In this document: piece by piece, positions 47,601-58,000 of the stretch
Position numbering within the stretch: position 1 is the stretch's first letter
Layout of the letters: each line of letters begins with the position of its first letter
Source: Chrysophaeum taylorii
Taxonomy: Eukaryota; Sar; Pelagophyceae; Pelagomonadales; Pelagomonadaceae
Assembly: GCA_029834535.1 (NCBI GenBank)
Contig: JAQMWT010000034.1
Location: 124,001-188,000 of the forward strand
Direction: 5' to 3'
DNA length: 64,000 nt
Position numbers and translations under genes: made by a program
Notes under the pieces: model-generated
What the model saw: the letters and a program-made list of their open reading frames with translations, nothing else
Database searches by the model: none
Told to the model about the DNA's origin: nothing

Positions 47601-49146
47601 CTGAGACCCCTAGGGCGAGATCCATCTTGCGGTGTCCGGAAGCCACGCCAGGGTGGCGCTTCGAACGACCAGGGCACTGTCGACGAGCGCCCGCGGGATG
47701 TTGCCGTGGAGCTCGTTGACCACCCTGAGATGAGCTGTTCGCCGCGAGAGCTCGGCGCCGAGGCACGCATTGCTTGGCAAGGAAGGTGTGGGCTGGCGGC
47801 TGGAAGAGGACCTCGGCGTCGGCCGTCGTCACGTCGAGGTCGCTGCAACGACTCAGCTCGTTATTGAGCGCGGTCTTGGAGTACCACGAGGCCCGCGCCG
47901 AGTCAGGGAGGCCAAGGACGAGCTGGAGCACGTTGGGGTCGTCGCGGCGGGCCCTGCTCGGAGGCCGCGCCGTCTTTTCGGCGGGAAACACGCGAGCGCG
48001 GCGTACGGGAAGCTCCTTCGTGAGTATGAGACACGCCACGGAACGCGCATTATCGCAAGCGGCCGACGTGCACTATCGCAAGCTTTCGACGCGAGCCAAG
48101 AGCGACCGCATCTTCGGAAGCACGTCGACGGACGCGTCGTCGTCGTCGAAGCGTGGCGTAGCTGACGCATCTTCTCAGCATCTCGAGCACCGAGTCCCAG
48201 TTCTCGACGAGGAGCTCCTCGACAAGGTACTAGTCGCGCGGCGGGAAGCCCAGGCCCTCGTTCGGTAGCGCGACGAAGTTAATCGTCTTGGCGTCGTCGT
48301 ACGCGCCTCGCACGGGGCGGTGATGCTTGAGGTCGACAGTCTCGCCGCGAGAGTTCATCGCCGTTCTCACTTTCTCGGCAATGCCGCCACGGTACCACCA
48401 ATTGCGTTTGTTTGGCCTGCGAGAGTCGAGTGAATGCTCAATCTTGCCGACACGGTAGGACGAGAATCTATCGGGCCACGACAACAACCACGTCTCGCGA
48501 CAATTACCGCGTCTTGCGAGATTTTTTTTTCGGAGTATGCTAGGAGTTCTTTCATAGGCTCCGACGGCCGTCATCCGAATAAAAAAATATGGTACACGGT
48601 GCCCACACCGACCATTCCAATTTCGGAAAATTCTGACGCGCGCCGACATCGAACTCACAACTCCCGTGATCTTACGTCGCCGAGGTAGCCTTGGACATCA
48701 AAGGACTCAACGCCCGCGTTGCCAGGCCCGGACGAGCTTATTTTGTCAGCGTCTCTTAAAATCGGGATCCGTTGGCTATAGGATCTTGGGATTGCTCAGT
48801 TCTCAGGCACAATGCCGCCGCGTGTTGATATGAACATGCCGTCCTCGTCCTCGTCCTTCCGGTTCACGCGCCGTTCGAACGAAGGACGATCTGCCCTGGC
48901 GCACGTGCGTCCCCGTCCGTCCGTCCGTCCAGAGGATATCCGTCCAGAGGATATCCGTCCGGTCGTTTGTGGCCACCACAGAGAGAGCTAGTTGTGCGCG
49001 ATAAAAACCCCTCGCACGCCTGGGTTGGATCGTGCGCCCCCATGCTTATATCTCGATCGAGCCGATTAATATATCTACAGCTTGGCTCGGTGTTCATCGA
49101 AATGAAGCCCCAATTTACAGAACGAAAGAGACAAAAAAAAAGAGAG
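44672..49146. other. 4.5 kb without a defensible gene; decayed coding-like stretches
   Basis: Several minus-strand stretches look once-coding but are broken. About 45740-46460 has a 192-residue frame starting MLKRRKTDTSLFEFAADLPE and, after frame changes, MDPKVADYIRHQHPDLRCII. About 45530-45700 gives SSYDEWLLEPEMRTRIRGDV. About 47800-48420 gives WYRGGIAEKVRTAMNSRG, NFVALPNEGLGFPPRD, a TAG, then LVEELLVENWDSVLEMLRR. I cannot name any family. 48912-48965 has a short GTCC tandem with two AGAGGATATCC units. Confidence 0.5.
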
Positions 49147-49629
49147 CTAGGTCGTGGCGGGATTGTGGTCATCGGAGACGGTCTTGCGTTTCTTGACCGG
49201 AAGGCATGCCGTCCCGAAGAGGCGCGCCATCCATTCCCCGAGGCTGCCGCGACTGCTTCGGCTATCGCTGCGGCTGTCCGTGTCGCAGCACGCGCAATCG
49301 ACGGAGGACGGATCTACGTCCTCGAGGTCGTCCGCCTCCTCCTCGACGACCTTGAGGTCGGGCGCAGCGAAGCGGCGGCTGCATGACCTGGGGCCTGCGC
49401 AGGGCCTGCAGGCGGGGGTCGGGTCGGGGACGACGACCTCCGGGGGGGCGACGTCGAGGGTGGTTGCCTCGTCGAGGCTGAATATGGTGCGCGACCTTCG
49501 GCGTTCGCGGCGTGCTTTGGACTCTTCGGGCGGGATCCGTTTGGAGTCGTCGACGGGCGGGATCACGACGGCCTCGGCCATGCGCGCGAGGTCCGGCGGT
49601 GGGGCCGACCGCGAACGACGACCGCCCAT
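49147..49629 (-). CDS. Small unknown protein, Cys/Ser/acid-rich
   Basis: 160 aa, not recognised. Residues 1-20 are basic and Pro-rich. A central part has IFSLDEATTLDVAPPEVVVP. A Cys cluster follows (PACRPCAGPRSCSRRF), then an acidic helix (LKVVEEEADDLEDVDPSS) and a second Cys group (DCACCDTD), ending in a basic tail. It starts 52 bp from the divergent gene at 49682. Codon use resembles neighbours. Low complexity makes false prediction possible. Confidence 0.45.
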   Translation of the reverse strand: MGGRRSRSAPPPDLARMAEAVVIPPVDDSKRIPPEESKARRERRRSRTIFSLDEATTLDVAPPEVVVPDPTPACRPCAGPRSCSRRFAAPDLKVVEEEADDLEDVDPSSVDCACCDTDSRSDSRSSRGSLGEWMARLFGTACLPVKKRKTVSDDHNPATT

Positions 49630-49681
49630 ACTGGCAATTATTATTACGGTATCAATAACGTCAAGATACGTATCTTATAGG

Positions 49682-50299
49682 ATGGGCCGGAGGCTCGTCC
49701 GCGGGGTCGTCGCCGCGCCCGAGGTGGTCGAGGCGGAGCGCGTCCTCGCGGTCGCGCTGGACCATCCCTCGCTCGGTCGGTCGCGGAGTTGGTTGTGGCG
49801 CGACACGCGAAGGGGCCTAAACGAGGTGTTTTTGCAGTTCGACTACGACAATGCGGGGGGGCTCGGCATTGCCAAGGTGCGTGCCCTCTTCATGCGGTAC
49901 GCGCCCCAGTTTACCGACGACGTCGAGGTTTTGTTTAATAAATTTTGCCGGAATCATTCGAGCCGTCGTCTCGAGTACCGCGATTTCGTGAGTTTGGTCG
50001 ACCACCAGCAGCGCCGCGGGAGGTTCGCGTGTTTCGAGCCCGCCGCCAAATCGGAGGACCTCATGCAGGATGCCTACGTTCAGGAGAGGTCCCGTGCGAT
50101 CCAGCGACTCCTCGACCGGATCGACCCGAGGCCGCCCGAGCCGGACGAGCTCAAGCCGCAATCCGAGCTTCCAAAAGCCGTCGTGGAGCCGTTTCGGGGG
50201 ATCCGCTCCTCGATCAACCTGCCCACCGACATCGGCAAGTCCCTGCTGATGGCGGTCAACGCCCACGAGGAAACCAAGAAGCTCGCCGCCCTCGAAAAA

Positions 50300-50337
<38 letters not shown>

Positions 50338-50494
50338 AAAGAGGCTCCAAAAGCAACAGCAGCAGCAGCAGCAGCAGGAGGAGGAGGGCCCGCCGGGAAA
50401 AAAGCAGCTCTCGACAACCACCGCGACGTTTTTGCCCCCCCTCAAAGCTCCAACAACAACAAGAACCAGGCGTCGTCGTCGAAAAAAACGATAG
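49682..50494 (+). CDS. Degenerate EF-hand-like protein
   Basis: 270 aa from the ATG at 49682; the frame is open upstream, but that part is antisense to the divergent gene. Residues 44-108 read as an EF-hand pair: GLNEVFLQFDYDNAGGLGIA KVRALF with loop 54-65 (position 12 is Lys, so calcium binding is doubtful), then LFNKFCRNHSSRRLEYRDFVSL, a second, degenerate hand. Residues 215-255 contain Ala and Gln runs from GCC and CAG repeats. The tail is basic. Possibly a structural Ca2+-sensor-like protein. It is followed after only 22 bp by the cap methyltransferase gene on the same strand. Confidence 0.6.
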
Positions 50495-50516
50495 TAGGGG
50501 TTAATAAATTATAAGC

Positions 50517-51542
50517 ATGGAGTGGTTCGTCGCCCCCTCAGATGCGCGGGTCGAGGATGCCCTCGCGTTCGCGGACGCGAGCAGGCCGGGTGCGGAGGAG
50601 TCGGAGCTCGTCGAGGCTCGGTCGGCGCTCGGAGGCATCGAAACCAAGGCGCTGCGGGCCGCGCGGGCTGCGTTAGATCCGTTCGATAACACGAAGCTGT
50701 TCGTCTGCCGGTCGGCGCTCAAGCTCGCGGAACTCGACGCCATCAGCGGGTTCTCGCTGCGCGGGCGGTTCGTCGACGTGTGCGCGGCCCCCGGTGGATT
50801 CTCCGAATATCTCTCGTGGCGCGGCTGCGAGGGGTACGCGATGTCGCTCCGCGGTCCGAACGAAAACGGCGTCGGCGTCGACTATTGCGGCACCCCGTGC
50901 GCTACGGTGGTCGAGGGGGATGGCACCGGGGACATCTACGACCGCGGGAACGCCAGGGCTCTCGTCGACGCCGCGAATCCGGCGGACGTTTGCGTCGCGG
51001 ACGGCGGCTTCGACTCGAACAAAAATGCGACCGACCAGGACGCGGCCCTCGAGCGTCTCGCCCTCTGCGAGGCGGCCATCGCACTTTCGGTCCTCGGTCC
51101 GGGTGGCGCTTTCGTGCTCAAGCTCTTCCTCCCGCTCAGAAGTCGCGGCACGGTGCGAATCGTCGCCGCGTGCGCCGCCGCCTTCGACCGCGTCGCGATC
51201 CTCAAACCTAAAGCCAGTCGCGCCGCTTCGGGCGAGGTCTACTTGTTGGCGCTCGGTTACCGCAGGGACGAGCGCATTGCGGCCACCTTTCACGATTGGG
51301 CCGACGGTCAAGATCCGCCGCCCCGCGCTTCTTCCGAACGCTCGTGGCTCGACCGAGCGTTCGCGCCCTACCTCCGCTCGCGCCGCGCCACCTTTATCGC
51401 CGACCAGGCGGACGCCTGCCGCGCCATCCTCTCCCACGCGCGACACCCTATTGTCACCGAGGACGCGGCCCGCTTTGTCGAGGAATGGCGCCTCTCGTCG
51501 CGAGCGACGACCAAAAAGCGCCGCCGCGGCGCTCGTCGATAG
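50517..51542 (+). CDS. FtsJ-like mRNA cap 2'-O-ribose methyltransferase (CMTR1-like)
   Basis: 341 aa. The RrmJ/FtsJ fold with the K-D-K-E tetrad is clear: K69 in VCRSALKLAELD, SAM loop VDVCAAPGGFSEYLSW (86-101), D162 in VADGGFD, K202 in GGAFVLKLF, E240 in SRAASGEVYLLALGY. The LRGP motif after the SAM loop and the KP.ASR...GEVY ending are those of cap-specific methyltransferases (CMTR1/CMTR2, viral cap enzymes), not of rRNA RrmJ. The enzyme would methylate the first transcribed nucleotide (cap 1) in the nucleus. It lacks the G-patch and WW domains of animal CMTR1. An AGGGGTTAATAA motif sits just upstream of the start. Confidence 0.82.
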   Translation: MEWFVAPSDARVEDALAFADASRPGAEESELVEARSALGGIETKALRAARAALDPFDNTKLFVCRSALKLAELDAISGFSLRGRFVDVCAAPGGFSEYLSWRGCEGYAMSLRGPNENGVGVDYCGTPCATVVEGDGTGDIYDRGNARALVDAANPADVCVADGGFDSNKNATDQDAALERLALCEAAIALSVLGPGGAFVLKLFLPLRSRGTVRIVAACAAAFDRVAILKPKASRAASGEVYLLALGYRRDERIAATFHDWADGQDPPPRASSERSWLDRAFAPYLRSRRATFIADQADACRAILSHARHPIVTEDAARFVEEWRLSSRATTKKRRRGARR

Positions 51543-51789
51543 GATATAGTAGAATTCGTTCCGAATACCCGACGAGGAATTGGCCCGGATTTTTATTTTA
51601 CTCCCTCCTCTCACACAACAACAGTCGTACCCACCACTTTTTTTTTTTTTTGAACGCGGTCGTTCCTCTCACTCGCAGGAAACGAAGAGACCGCAACGCG
51701 ACCCGGTCCTCCTTCGGTTCTTTGCGAGGGTCGACGTGAGCACGGTTCGAAAAAAACTTTGTGGGGTTTGCTTAGAGAGATAATAATAA

Positions 51790-51832
51790 ACTGAGAGATT
51801 GGGGCCGAGTGAACGTACTGGCCTGCACTTGT
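51790..51832 (+). mobile_element. Solo right end of helicase-derived element
   Basis: GAGTGAACGTACTGG followed by CCTGCACTTGT, matching the last ~40 bp of the copies ending at 7598 and 36012. Homology stops at the same base (ACTTGT), which defines the element end. Confidence 0.7.
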
Positions 51833-52006
51833 TTATTACTCTACTCTTTCAAAAATTTTTAATAAAACTAACTCCGCGTAGTACAGCACGCGATCCCCCT
51901 TGTCTGTCTTGCAGCTCAAGGATCATCCGCCGCCGCCGCCGCGGATTAATTATCTTTGACGACTTAATTTCGCGACGGCGTCAACGATGTCCGACGGCGT
52001 CAAGTC

Positions 52007-52036
52007 AAGTCAAGTCAAGTCAAGTCAAGTCAAGTC
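52007..52036. repeat. (AAGTC)n microsatellite
   Basis: Six consecutive AAGTC units preceded by two imperfect GACGGCGTCAA units. Confidence 0.9.
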
Positions 52037-52253
52037 AGTCCACGCTTCTTCATCCGGCGGGTCGTAGACGCGAGCGAGAGCCCGGCGGAGTACGCGTACG
52101 TTCATGGGTTTCTTTCTCCCGCAGACGGTTCTTGAAGAAATCGAAGATACAACAAACAACAACGGCGAAAAAAAACGGTGGCAATCCAATCCTGTCAAGA
52201 GAGAGATTCATTCGGAAGCTTCCTTCGCGCGAAAACCTAAGATGGCAGCACAT

Positions 52254-52366
52254 CTCCGCTCGTCAGGCACATCCCTCCTGCCCCACAAACCCACCCACAT
52301 CCCTTATGCTCCCCACACACCCCCCCCCCCCTCTTAGCAGTCGACATTTATTATTAAAGACAGCAG
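52254..52366 (+). mobile_element. Retroelement 'A' tail fragment
   Basis: Carries the CGTCAGGCACATCC, CCCACAAACCCACCCACATC, C-run, CTCTTAGCAGTCGACATTTA series of element A, truncated at both ends. Confidence 0.7.
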
Positions 52367-52381
52367 GACACTATTTAAATC

Positions 52382-52615
52382 TTACTAACTAACTAACTTC
52401 AGACCTCTCCCGAGCATGGGAGCCAGGCCGGACCGACAGGAGCCAGTCCGGAATCACGGGCCTGTAGACGAGGAGCGCCGAAAGGTCGGTCGGCGGAGAG
52501 TGACCATCAAGCTTGTCGCCATGCGACGAGGAGACCGCGATGTGACTGACAACCAACTCGTCGATAACCTTCCGTCTTCGCCCCCCGGCCATACCCCGTC
52601 CCACTGCTTACCCTT
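52382..52615 (-). repeat. Short repeat family B, copy nearly identical to 13.9 kb
   Basis: From ACTAACTAACTAACTTCAGA on, about 230 bp match 13919-14145 with only a few differences, which indicates recent dispersal. It stops about 20 bp after the CCCCCCGGCCATACC box and lacks the 3' half found in the 13.9-kb copy. Confidence 0.85.
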
Positions 52616-52658
52616 ATGATTATTAAATAAGACTTCAATGCTTCAGCAACGTTGAGAC

Positions 52659-53177
52659 ATGTTGGTGTTCTTCTTCGTGTTCTCGTGCCATGCGCTCCTG
52701 GGGCCGACGCAGCCGACGCCGCGCCGACACGCCGTCGCAACCAACAACGCCGAGGTGCAGAGTCCCGTCAACGCTGAGGAACACAACCCCGTCAAGCGCC
52801 TGCTCGCTGCGATGGAATTTTTGGGACCGATGCGATTTATTACCGTTGGCGCCACGGCCATCCTCGAGGCGGTCGCCGAGGTCGAGGCCGTCTCCTACAA
52901 GAGCATGCCTGACGGGACGACGATGGCAACGCTCAAGACGGACGACGCTTCCTTCGAGGCTCATCTCCGGCTCGACCACCTCGACAAGGTGACGATGGAC
53001 GCGACGCCCAAAGGCGACAGAACGCTCTACGCTATAAGATTCGTATCAAGCCTCGGCGACAAGTCCCCGGCGCTCGTGTGCCTCCTCCACGCCGACCAGG
53101 GCGACGACTACGACCCCTCCACCATCGAGTACTGGGAGGGCCTCTGCCACAAATTTGGCCCCGAACTCGTCCTTTAG
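52659..53177 (+). CDS. Secreted or plastid-targeted protein, possibly ChuX/HutX-like
   Basis: 172 aa. Residues 1-14 (MLVFFFVFSCHALL) form a strong signal peptide; a Pro/Arg-rich segment follows, as in bipartite plastid leaders of algae with secondary plastids. The mature part has FLGPMRFITVGATAILEAV, an EAHLRLDHLDKVTMDA segment, TLYAIRFVSS, ALVCLLHADQGDD and IEYWEGLCHKFGPEL. The order of strands and the final 'W/F..L' helix recall haem-utilisation proteins of the ChuX/HutX fold, but identity is low and I see no unambiguous haem ligand. The stop lies 10 bp from that of the convergent cyclic-nucleotide-binding gene. Confidence 0.5.
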   Translation: MLVFFFVFSCHALLGPTQPTPRRHAVATNNAEVQSPVNAEEHNPVKRLLAAMEFLGPMRFITVGATAILEAVAEVEAVSYKSMPDGTTMATLKTDDASFEAHLRLDHLDKVTMDATPKGDRTLYAIRFVSSLGDKSPALVCLLHADQGDDYDPSTIEYWEGLCHKFGPELVL

Positions 53178-53187
53178 CTCGTGTTAT

Positions 53188-55034
53188 TCATTTATTTATT
53201 TGTTTGTTTGTTTGTTTATGCCTCCTTTTGAGCACGTCCGCGACGATACCCCTCTTCTCCTTGTCCCACCGGCTTGACGCCCGGAGCCGATCGAGGAGCG
53301 CCGCGTCGTCGTCTCGGACGCGGTCGCGAACGCTCTGCGCGACAGCGCCCGAGACGCGCAGGCACGCCGTCTCGTCGCGCTGCCGGAGCGTTGCGACCGG
53401 GATCGACAGCACCTCCACCAGCGTCGTCGCGAGTACCTAAATAGCAACAAGAACGAATGGGTGGGAAATATTGGAGAAAGAAAGAAAGAAGAACACGCCG
53501 AGAAGGGGAGGCGGCCGTCGGTATTGGCGCCGACCATGTCGCCCGGGGAGAGCCGGGGCGCGATCTCGACCTGGAGGCGGCAGTTCCTCTTCTTCTTGCG
53601 CTGGTTGTCGAGGAGCACGGCGCGGACGATCCGACACTCGCCCGTCACGATCGCCACCACGTCTCGCCTGCGTCTTTCTCTCAACAGACGAAAACACGAG
53701 AAATCCTTGACTCACGGGGGGGCGTCCTGGGCGAGGAGGAGGTCGCCCACCTTGAAGGTCCTGCGGTGGGCAACGGCATAGAGCGACGACGCTACGAGCT
53801 TTGCCTCCTTTTTTATTCCGAGTCGCGAGAGCGCGGCCTCGAGCGCGGCCTTCTCCTTGACGCGGCGTCTTTGGGCAATCGCGGCCGCGACCGAGCGCGG
53901 GAGCCTCAAAAGCCAGGTCGGCTGGAGCGCGGCGACCGAGTGGTCCCACACGGGAGAATCTGTCGCGTCGTCGTCGTCGTCGTCGTAATTGATTCTCGAG
54001 AGGAGTAGGAGTTTAAAAAATGGCTGGTCGCCAAAGGAGTCGCCAACGAGGGCCTGGCCGACGCGCGTCTCCGCGCCGTCGACGGGTGCAAAGAAGGCGG
54101 CCGCGCCGCCGAGCACGAGGCACGCGTGGTCGATCGGGTCGCCGGCTCGGGCGATCGTCGCGCCCGCCGGAACGCGGCGTTGCGTCGCGGCGGCGAGGAG
54201 CTCGTCCCTCGCGGCCCTCGGAAGCGCGCGAAAGACGTCGCCGACCGAGAGAGGTTTCGCCCGGAGGATCACTCCCGCGATGACGTCGAGATCGGCGCGG
54301 ACCCGTTTCGAAGCAGCGAGCACCGACTTCAACTTCAGCTCAAACTCCGAGGAGGGCACTTCTTCTTCCTTCTCCTCGGGCAACGACGACAAGGTCGTCG
54401 GGGGCGCTGCCGCCTTGGTCATGCGCGTCGCGAAGCTGTGATGATGGTGGTGGTGGTGGTGGTCTTTGAGAAGGTATTGGCGGGCACGCCTCGCCCGGGT
54501 TCTCCCGTCGACCAGCCGCTTCACCAAGCCGAGCTTCCACAGGAGACGACGGAACACCTTGCGCCACGCGAGCCGTATCTTCTCGTCGACCGCGAGACGC
54601 AGCACGCGCCGGAGCCGGGCGAGGGCCTGCACTTCGAACGCTTCGTCGAGATCCTCGGAACAAAAAGACGACCTCTCGAGCTCCGAGGGGCCCGGCACTC
54701 GCAGGCACAGAAGACCGTCGGGTCCCGAGAGTTCCGCGACTTTCGCGCTTTGGAGCAAATCGCACACCGAGTCCTCCCCGTACGCCGTCAAATCCACCAC
54801 GAGAGGATAGTGAACGAGCTCGCCCTCTCTGAGCTCGAGCCTCAGTTCCGACCCGCGGGCGTGCGCCGAGGCCACCAGCACGCGCAACCCGTGACGCACA
54901 ATCCTGAGGGATGCTTCTTCTTCTTCTTCGGGGCCCGCCGCCGCCGCCGCCGCCGCCTTGGCCCGCTTTTTTTTATCGTAGTAGTAGTGCCGAGAGTCGT
55001 CGACGTGGGCCACGATCTGGCTTCGGTGCCACAT
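53188..55034 (-). CDS. Protein with two cyclic-nucleotide-binding domains (three exons)
   Basis: Exons 55034-53716, 53667-53499, 53436-53188 give 578 aa. Intron 1 (53715-53668, 48 nt) is GT-AG; intron 2 (53498-53437, 62 nt) keeps the frame only with a GC donor (GCGTGT...TTTAG). Residues 1-250: Ala and Glu runs, an unassigned domain, and a His run from ATGGTGG repeats. Residues about 258-395: first CNBD, with the beta-roll VPAGATIARAGDPIDHACLV, LGGAAAFFA and ALVGDSFGDQPFF (the phosphate-binding-cassette position, lacking the usual GELAL...RAAT). Residues about 395-530: second CNBD across both introns (TFKVGDLLLAQDAP, VVAIVTGECRIVR, LSPGDMVGAN, EVLSIPVATL). It resembles PKA regulatory subunits in layout but has degenerate cassettes. 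62 bp from PPIP5K. Confidence 0.75.
53437..53498 (-). other. GC-AG intron of the two-CNBD gene
   Basis: Minus strand: exon ...LPFS | GCGTGTTCTTC ... TGCTATTTAG | VLATTLVEVL. A GT donor two bases later would break the reading frame of exon 3. Pyrimidine-rich throughout. Confidence 0.7.
53668..53715 (-). other. GT-AG intron of the two-CNBD gene
   Basis: 48 nt, GTGAGTCAAGG...GACGCAG, phase 2. Joins ...LLLAQDAP P to RDVVAIVTGE in frame. Confidence 0.8.
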
Positions 55035-55096
55035 ACGGCGCTAATAAAAAAAAGCTCAACGACGACGTACTCCTCCTTCAAGGGTAAGCGTCATTC
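55035..55096. promoter_or_regulatory. 62-bp bidirectional promoter region, CNBD gene / PPIP5K
   Basis: Short AT-rich stretch (AATAAAAAAAAGC) between two divergent signalling genes. No motif I can name. Shared control of the pair is inferred from position only. Confidence 0.45.
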
Positions 55097-58000
55097 ATGA
55101 TGGCGGGTCTCCCGCGTCCCGTACGGAGTTCGTCGGAGATGTCCGCTGACATCTCGCTCGCATCGCGGCGGTCGCGGCTGGTGGTGGGCGTGTGCGCGAT
55201 GGCGAAGAAGACGGGATCGAAGCCGATGCGCGAGATTCTTCGGCGATTGCCCGAGCCGGTCTTCAAGATAGTCGTCTTCGAGGAGGCGACGATTCTCGAG
55301 CAACCTGTCGAGGAGTGGCCCGTGTGCGATTGCCTGATCGCGTTCCACAGCCACGGGTTTCCTCTGGAGAAGGCGCAGGCCTACGCGGCGCTGCGTCGGC
55401 CGTTCGTCCTCAACGACCTTCGGCGGCAGACGACGCTGCGCGACAGGCGCAAGGTATACGACGCTCTGTCGCGCGCGGGCGTCCCGACGCCCAAGCACGT
55501 CGCCATGTCCCGCGACAGCGAGCACCCCCAGACGCTCGACGAGTACGACGACTACATCGTGTGCAACGGCGTTCGCGTTTTGAAGCCATTCGTGGAAAAG
55601 CCGGTGGACGCCGACGACCATAACGTCTACATTTACTATCCCATGAGCGCGGGCGGCGGTTCCAAGCGATTGTTCCGAAAGGTCGACAACAAGTCTTCCC
55701 GGTACTACGCCGACGAGCACAAGGTCCGCAGAGACGGCTCCTACATCTACGAGGAGTTTGTCGACACCCAAGGCACGGACGTCAAGGTCTACGCCGTCGG
55801 ACCGCGAGTGCGACGCCTTGGTCCTAAGAATAAGAAGAAATTCTCCGCAGGTACTACGGCCACGCCGAAGCCCGGAAGTCTCCCGCGTTGGACGGCGTCG
55901 TGGTGCGCGGTGACGACGGCAAGGAGCTCCGGTACCCGGTGATTTTGTCGTGGATCGAGAAGGACATCGCCTTCAAGATATACCACGCGTTCAAGCAGAC
56001 GGTCTGCGGCTTCGACATCCTGCGGACGCACGACGGTAGGCGGACGCGACGACGGGCTTTCCGTGTTATTGATGTCGAGCAGGGCGGACCCTCGTGTGCG
56101 ACGTGAACGGGTGGTCCTTCGTGAAGAAGTCGCGCAAGTACTACGAGGACTGCGCGGCGCTGCTGTCCGAGCTGATGGAGCACCGTCGCGCGCCGCACCC
56201 GCAGATCTTCGCGGGGTCGAGATCGCCCGCGGGAGAGGGGGGAACCTACCACCACCACCACCACCAACAGCAGCAGCAGCAGATGGGGCCCGCCCTCTCG
56301 ACGGCGCGACGGCGGAGCTTCCCGGGGGACCACCACAACCACCATCATCACCCCCAAAACTCTCCGCGACAGGCGACCGTCGCCACCAACAAGGCGGTCG
56401 CCGCCGCCGCCGCGACGGCCGCGCAAGAGTCGAGCGGGTCGTCGTCGCGCGAGTCGTCGCCGCGGACGCTGCCGCGTCACGTCCGCGAGCTGCGGTGCGT
56501 GATCGCCGTGGTGCGTCACGGCGACCGCACCCCCAAGCGCAAGCTCAAGGTGCGCGTGCGGCACCCCAAGCTGGTCGCGGTCCACGCGGCGCACGCGAGG
56601 CGGAGCGAGAAGAAGGCGGCGGCGAGGAACGAGGCCAAGATCCGCGAGTCGCGCGACCTCGGGGCGATCGCCGATATCGTGCGCGAGGTTCTCGCGGAGG
56701 GCACCGAAAGGCCCGAGGTCGCGACGGCCCTCGCGCAGCTGCGGGACGTGCTGCAGCAGCACGTGCCGGCGTCGTCGGGAAACGTGTCGTCGCTCAACAC
56801 GGCCCTCTTCTCGGGGTGCAAGCTGCAGCTCAAGCCCACCGACTGGGAGGAGGACGCGTCGGCGCCCGACGGTTTGCGCGCGACCGAGGTTGGTGTCGTG
56901 TTGAAGTGGGGCGGCGTGCTGACGGAGCTCGGGGTCGAGCACGCGTGCGCGCTCGGAGCTCACTTCCGGCGGTCGGTGTATCCCGCGTCGGACGACGGCG
57001 CGGGTCTCTTGCGGCTCCACGCGACCTTCCGCCACGACCTCAAGATCCGGACGAGCGACGAGAGCCGCGTGATGAAGACGGGCGCCGCCTTTACGAAGGG
57101 CTTGCTCGAGCTCGAGGGCGACATCTCGCCGATCCTCGTGTCCCTGATTCACCGCGGTCGCACGGACGTCCACATGCTCGACCGAGCGGGAAACCACGAG
57201 GCTCAGGATCTGCTCGCGCACGCCAAGCAGCACGTCGAGCGCGCCTTCCAGGTCGACGTCGACACGGGCGGCGACGACGACGAGGATTCTGACGAGACGA
57301 CCTCGGCGGCCGCCCGGGCGAGACGGTTGGTGGCGCCCGACGGACCCGCGTCCGTCCTGGACGCGCTCCGGCGCCTCGGGAACCCGCGCCGAGCGCTCGA
57401 CGAGCTCTACGATCTCGTCGACGGCCTCGTGCGCGCCCTCGAACGCCACGACGACGACGACGACGTCGCGTGCTACATGGGCGAGACGCGCCGCGTGTGG
57501 CTGGACTCGTGGCGCGACGTCCGAACCGAGCTTCGCAAGCCGGTCCAGCCGCCGGACTGGCGGTACGACCTCTCAAAAATTCCAGAGATCTTCGACAAGG
57601 TGCGCTTCGACGCGCAGCACAACGCGACCAAGCTCGACCTCGAGAACGCGTACCCGCGGTTCCCCGATCTCGTCCGGCACGCCCAGACCCTCAGCCAGGC
57701 CGTCGCCCCCCTCGAGTTTGGGGGCGCCGAAGACGAGCGACGGGACGTCGCGTGGCTCGTCTCCCGAGCTCTAATCGAAAAAATTTGCTTCGATCTCCAC
57801 ACGGCGCGCGGCGACGCCAACGACGGCCTCCACTTTCAGCTCGACGACGACCCCCAGCATCTCGCCGATTCCCAGATCAAAAGCTCGTGGCGCGCCGTCA
57901 GGAGTCGGCTCTACTTTACCTCGGAAAGCCACCTCCACGCGCTCCTCACGGCCCTCCGCGTCCCCGCCGATAAGCGCGACGCGACCTCCCTCGTCGACGA

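Larger units (their letters stand above)
51543..52658. other. Repeat-filled intergenic region
   Basis: Contains a solo end of the helicase element (about 51790-51832), an (AAGTC)n tract at 52007-52036, a retroelement A tail (about 52254-52366) and a near-perfect repeat B copy (52382-52615). The sequence between them shows no gene. Confidence 0.6.

Noticed and set aside
49154-49681. In-frame upstream extension of the EF-hand-like gene
   Set aside because: It lies antisense to the divergent 160-aa gene and has Arg/Ser-rich shadow composition; the ATG at 49682 begins family-like sequence.
53497-53498. GT donor two bases inside the CNBD intron 2
   Set aside because: It would put exon 3 in an Arg/Ser-rich wrong frame and lose VLATTLVEVLSIPVATL.
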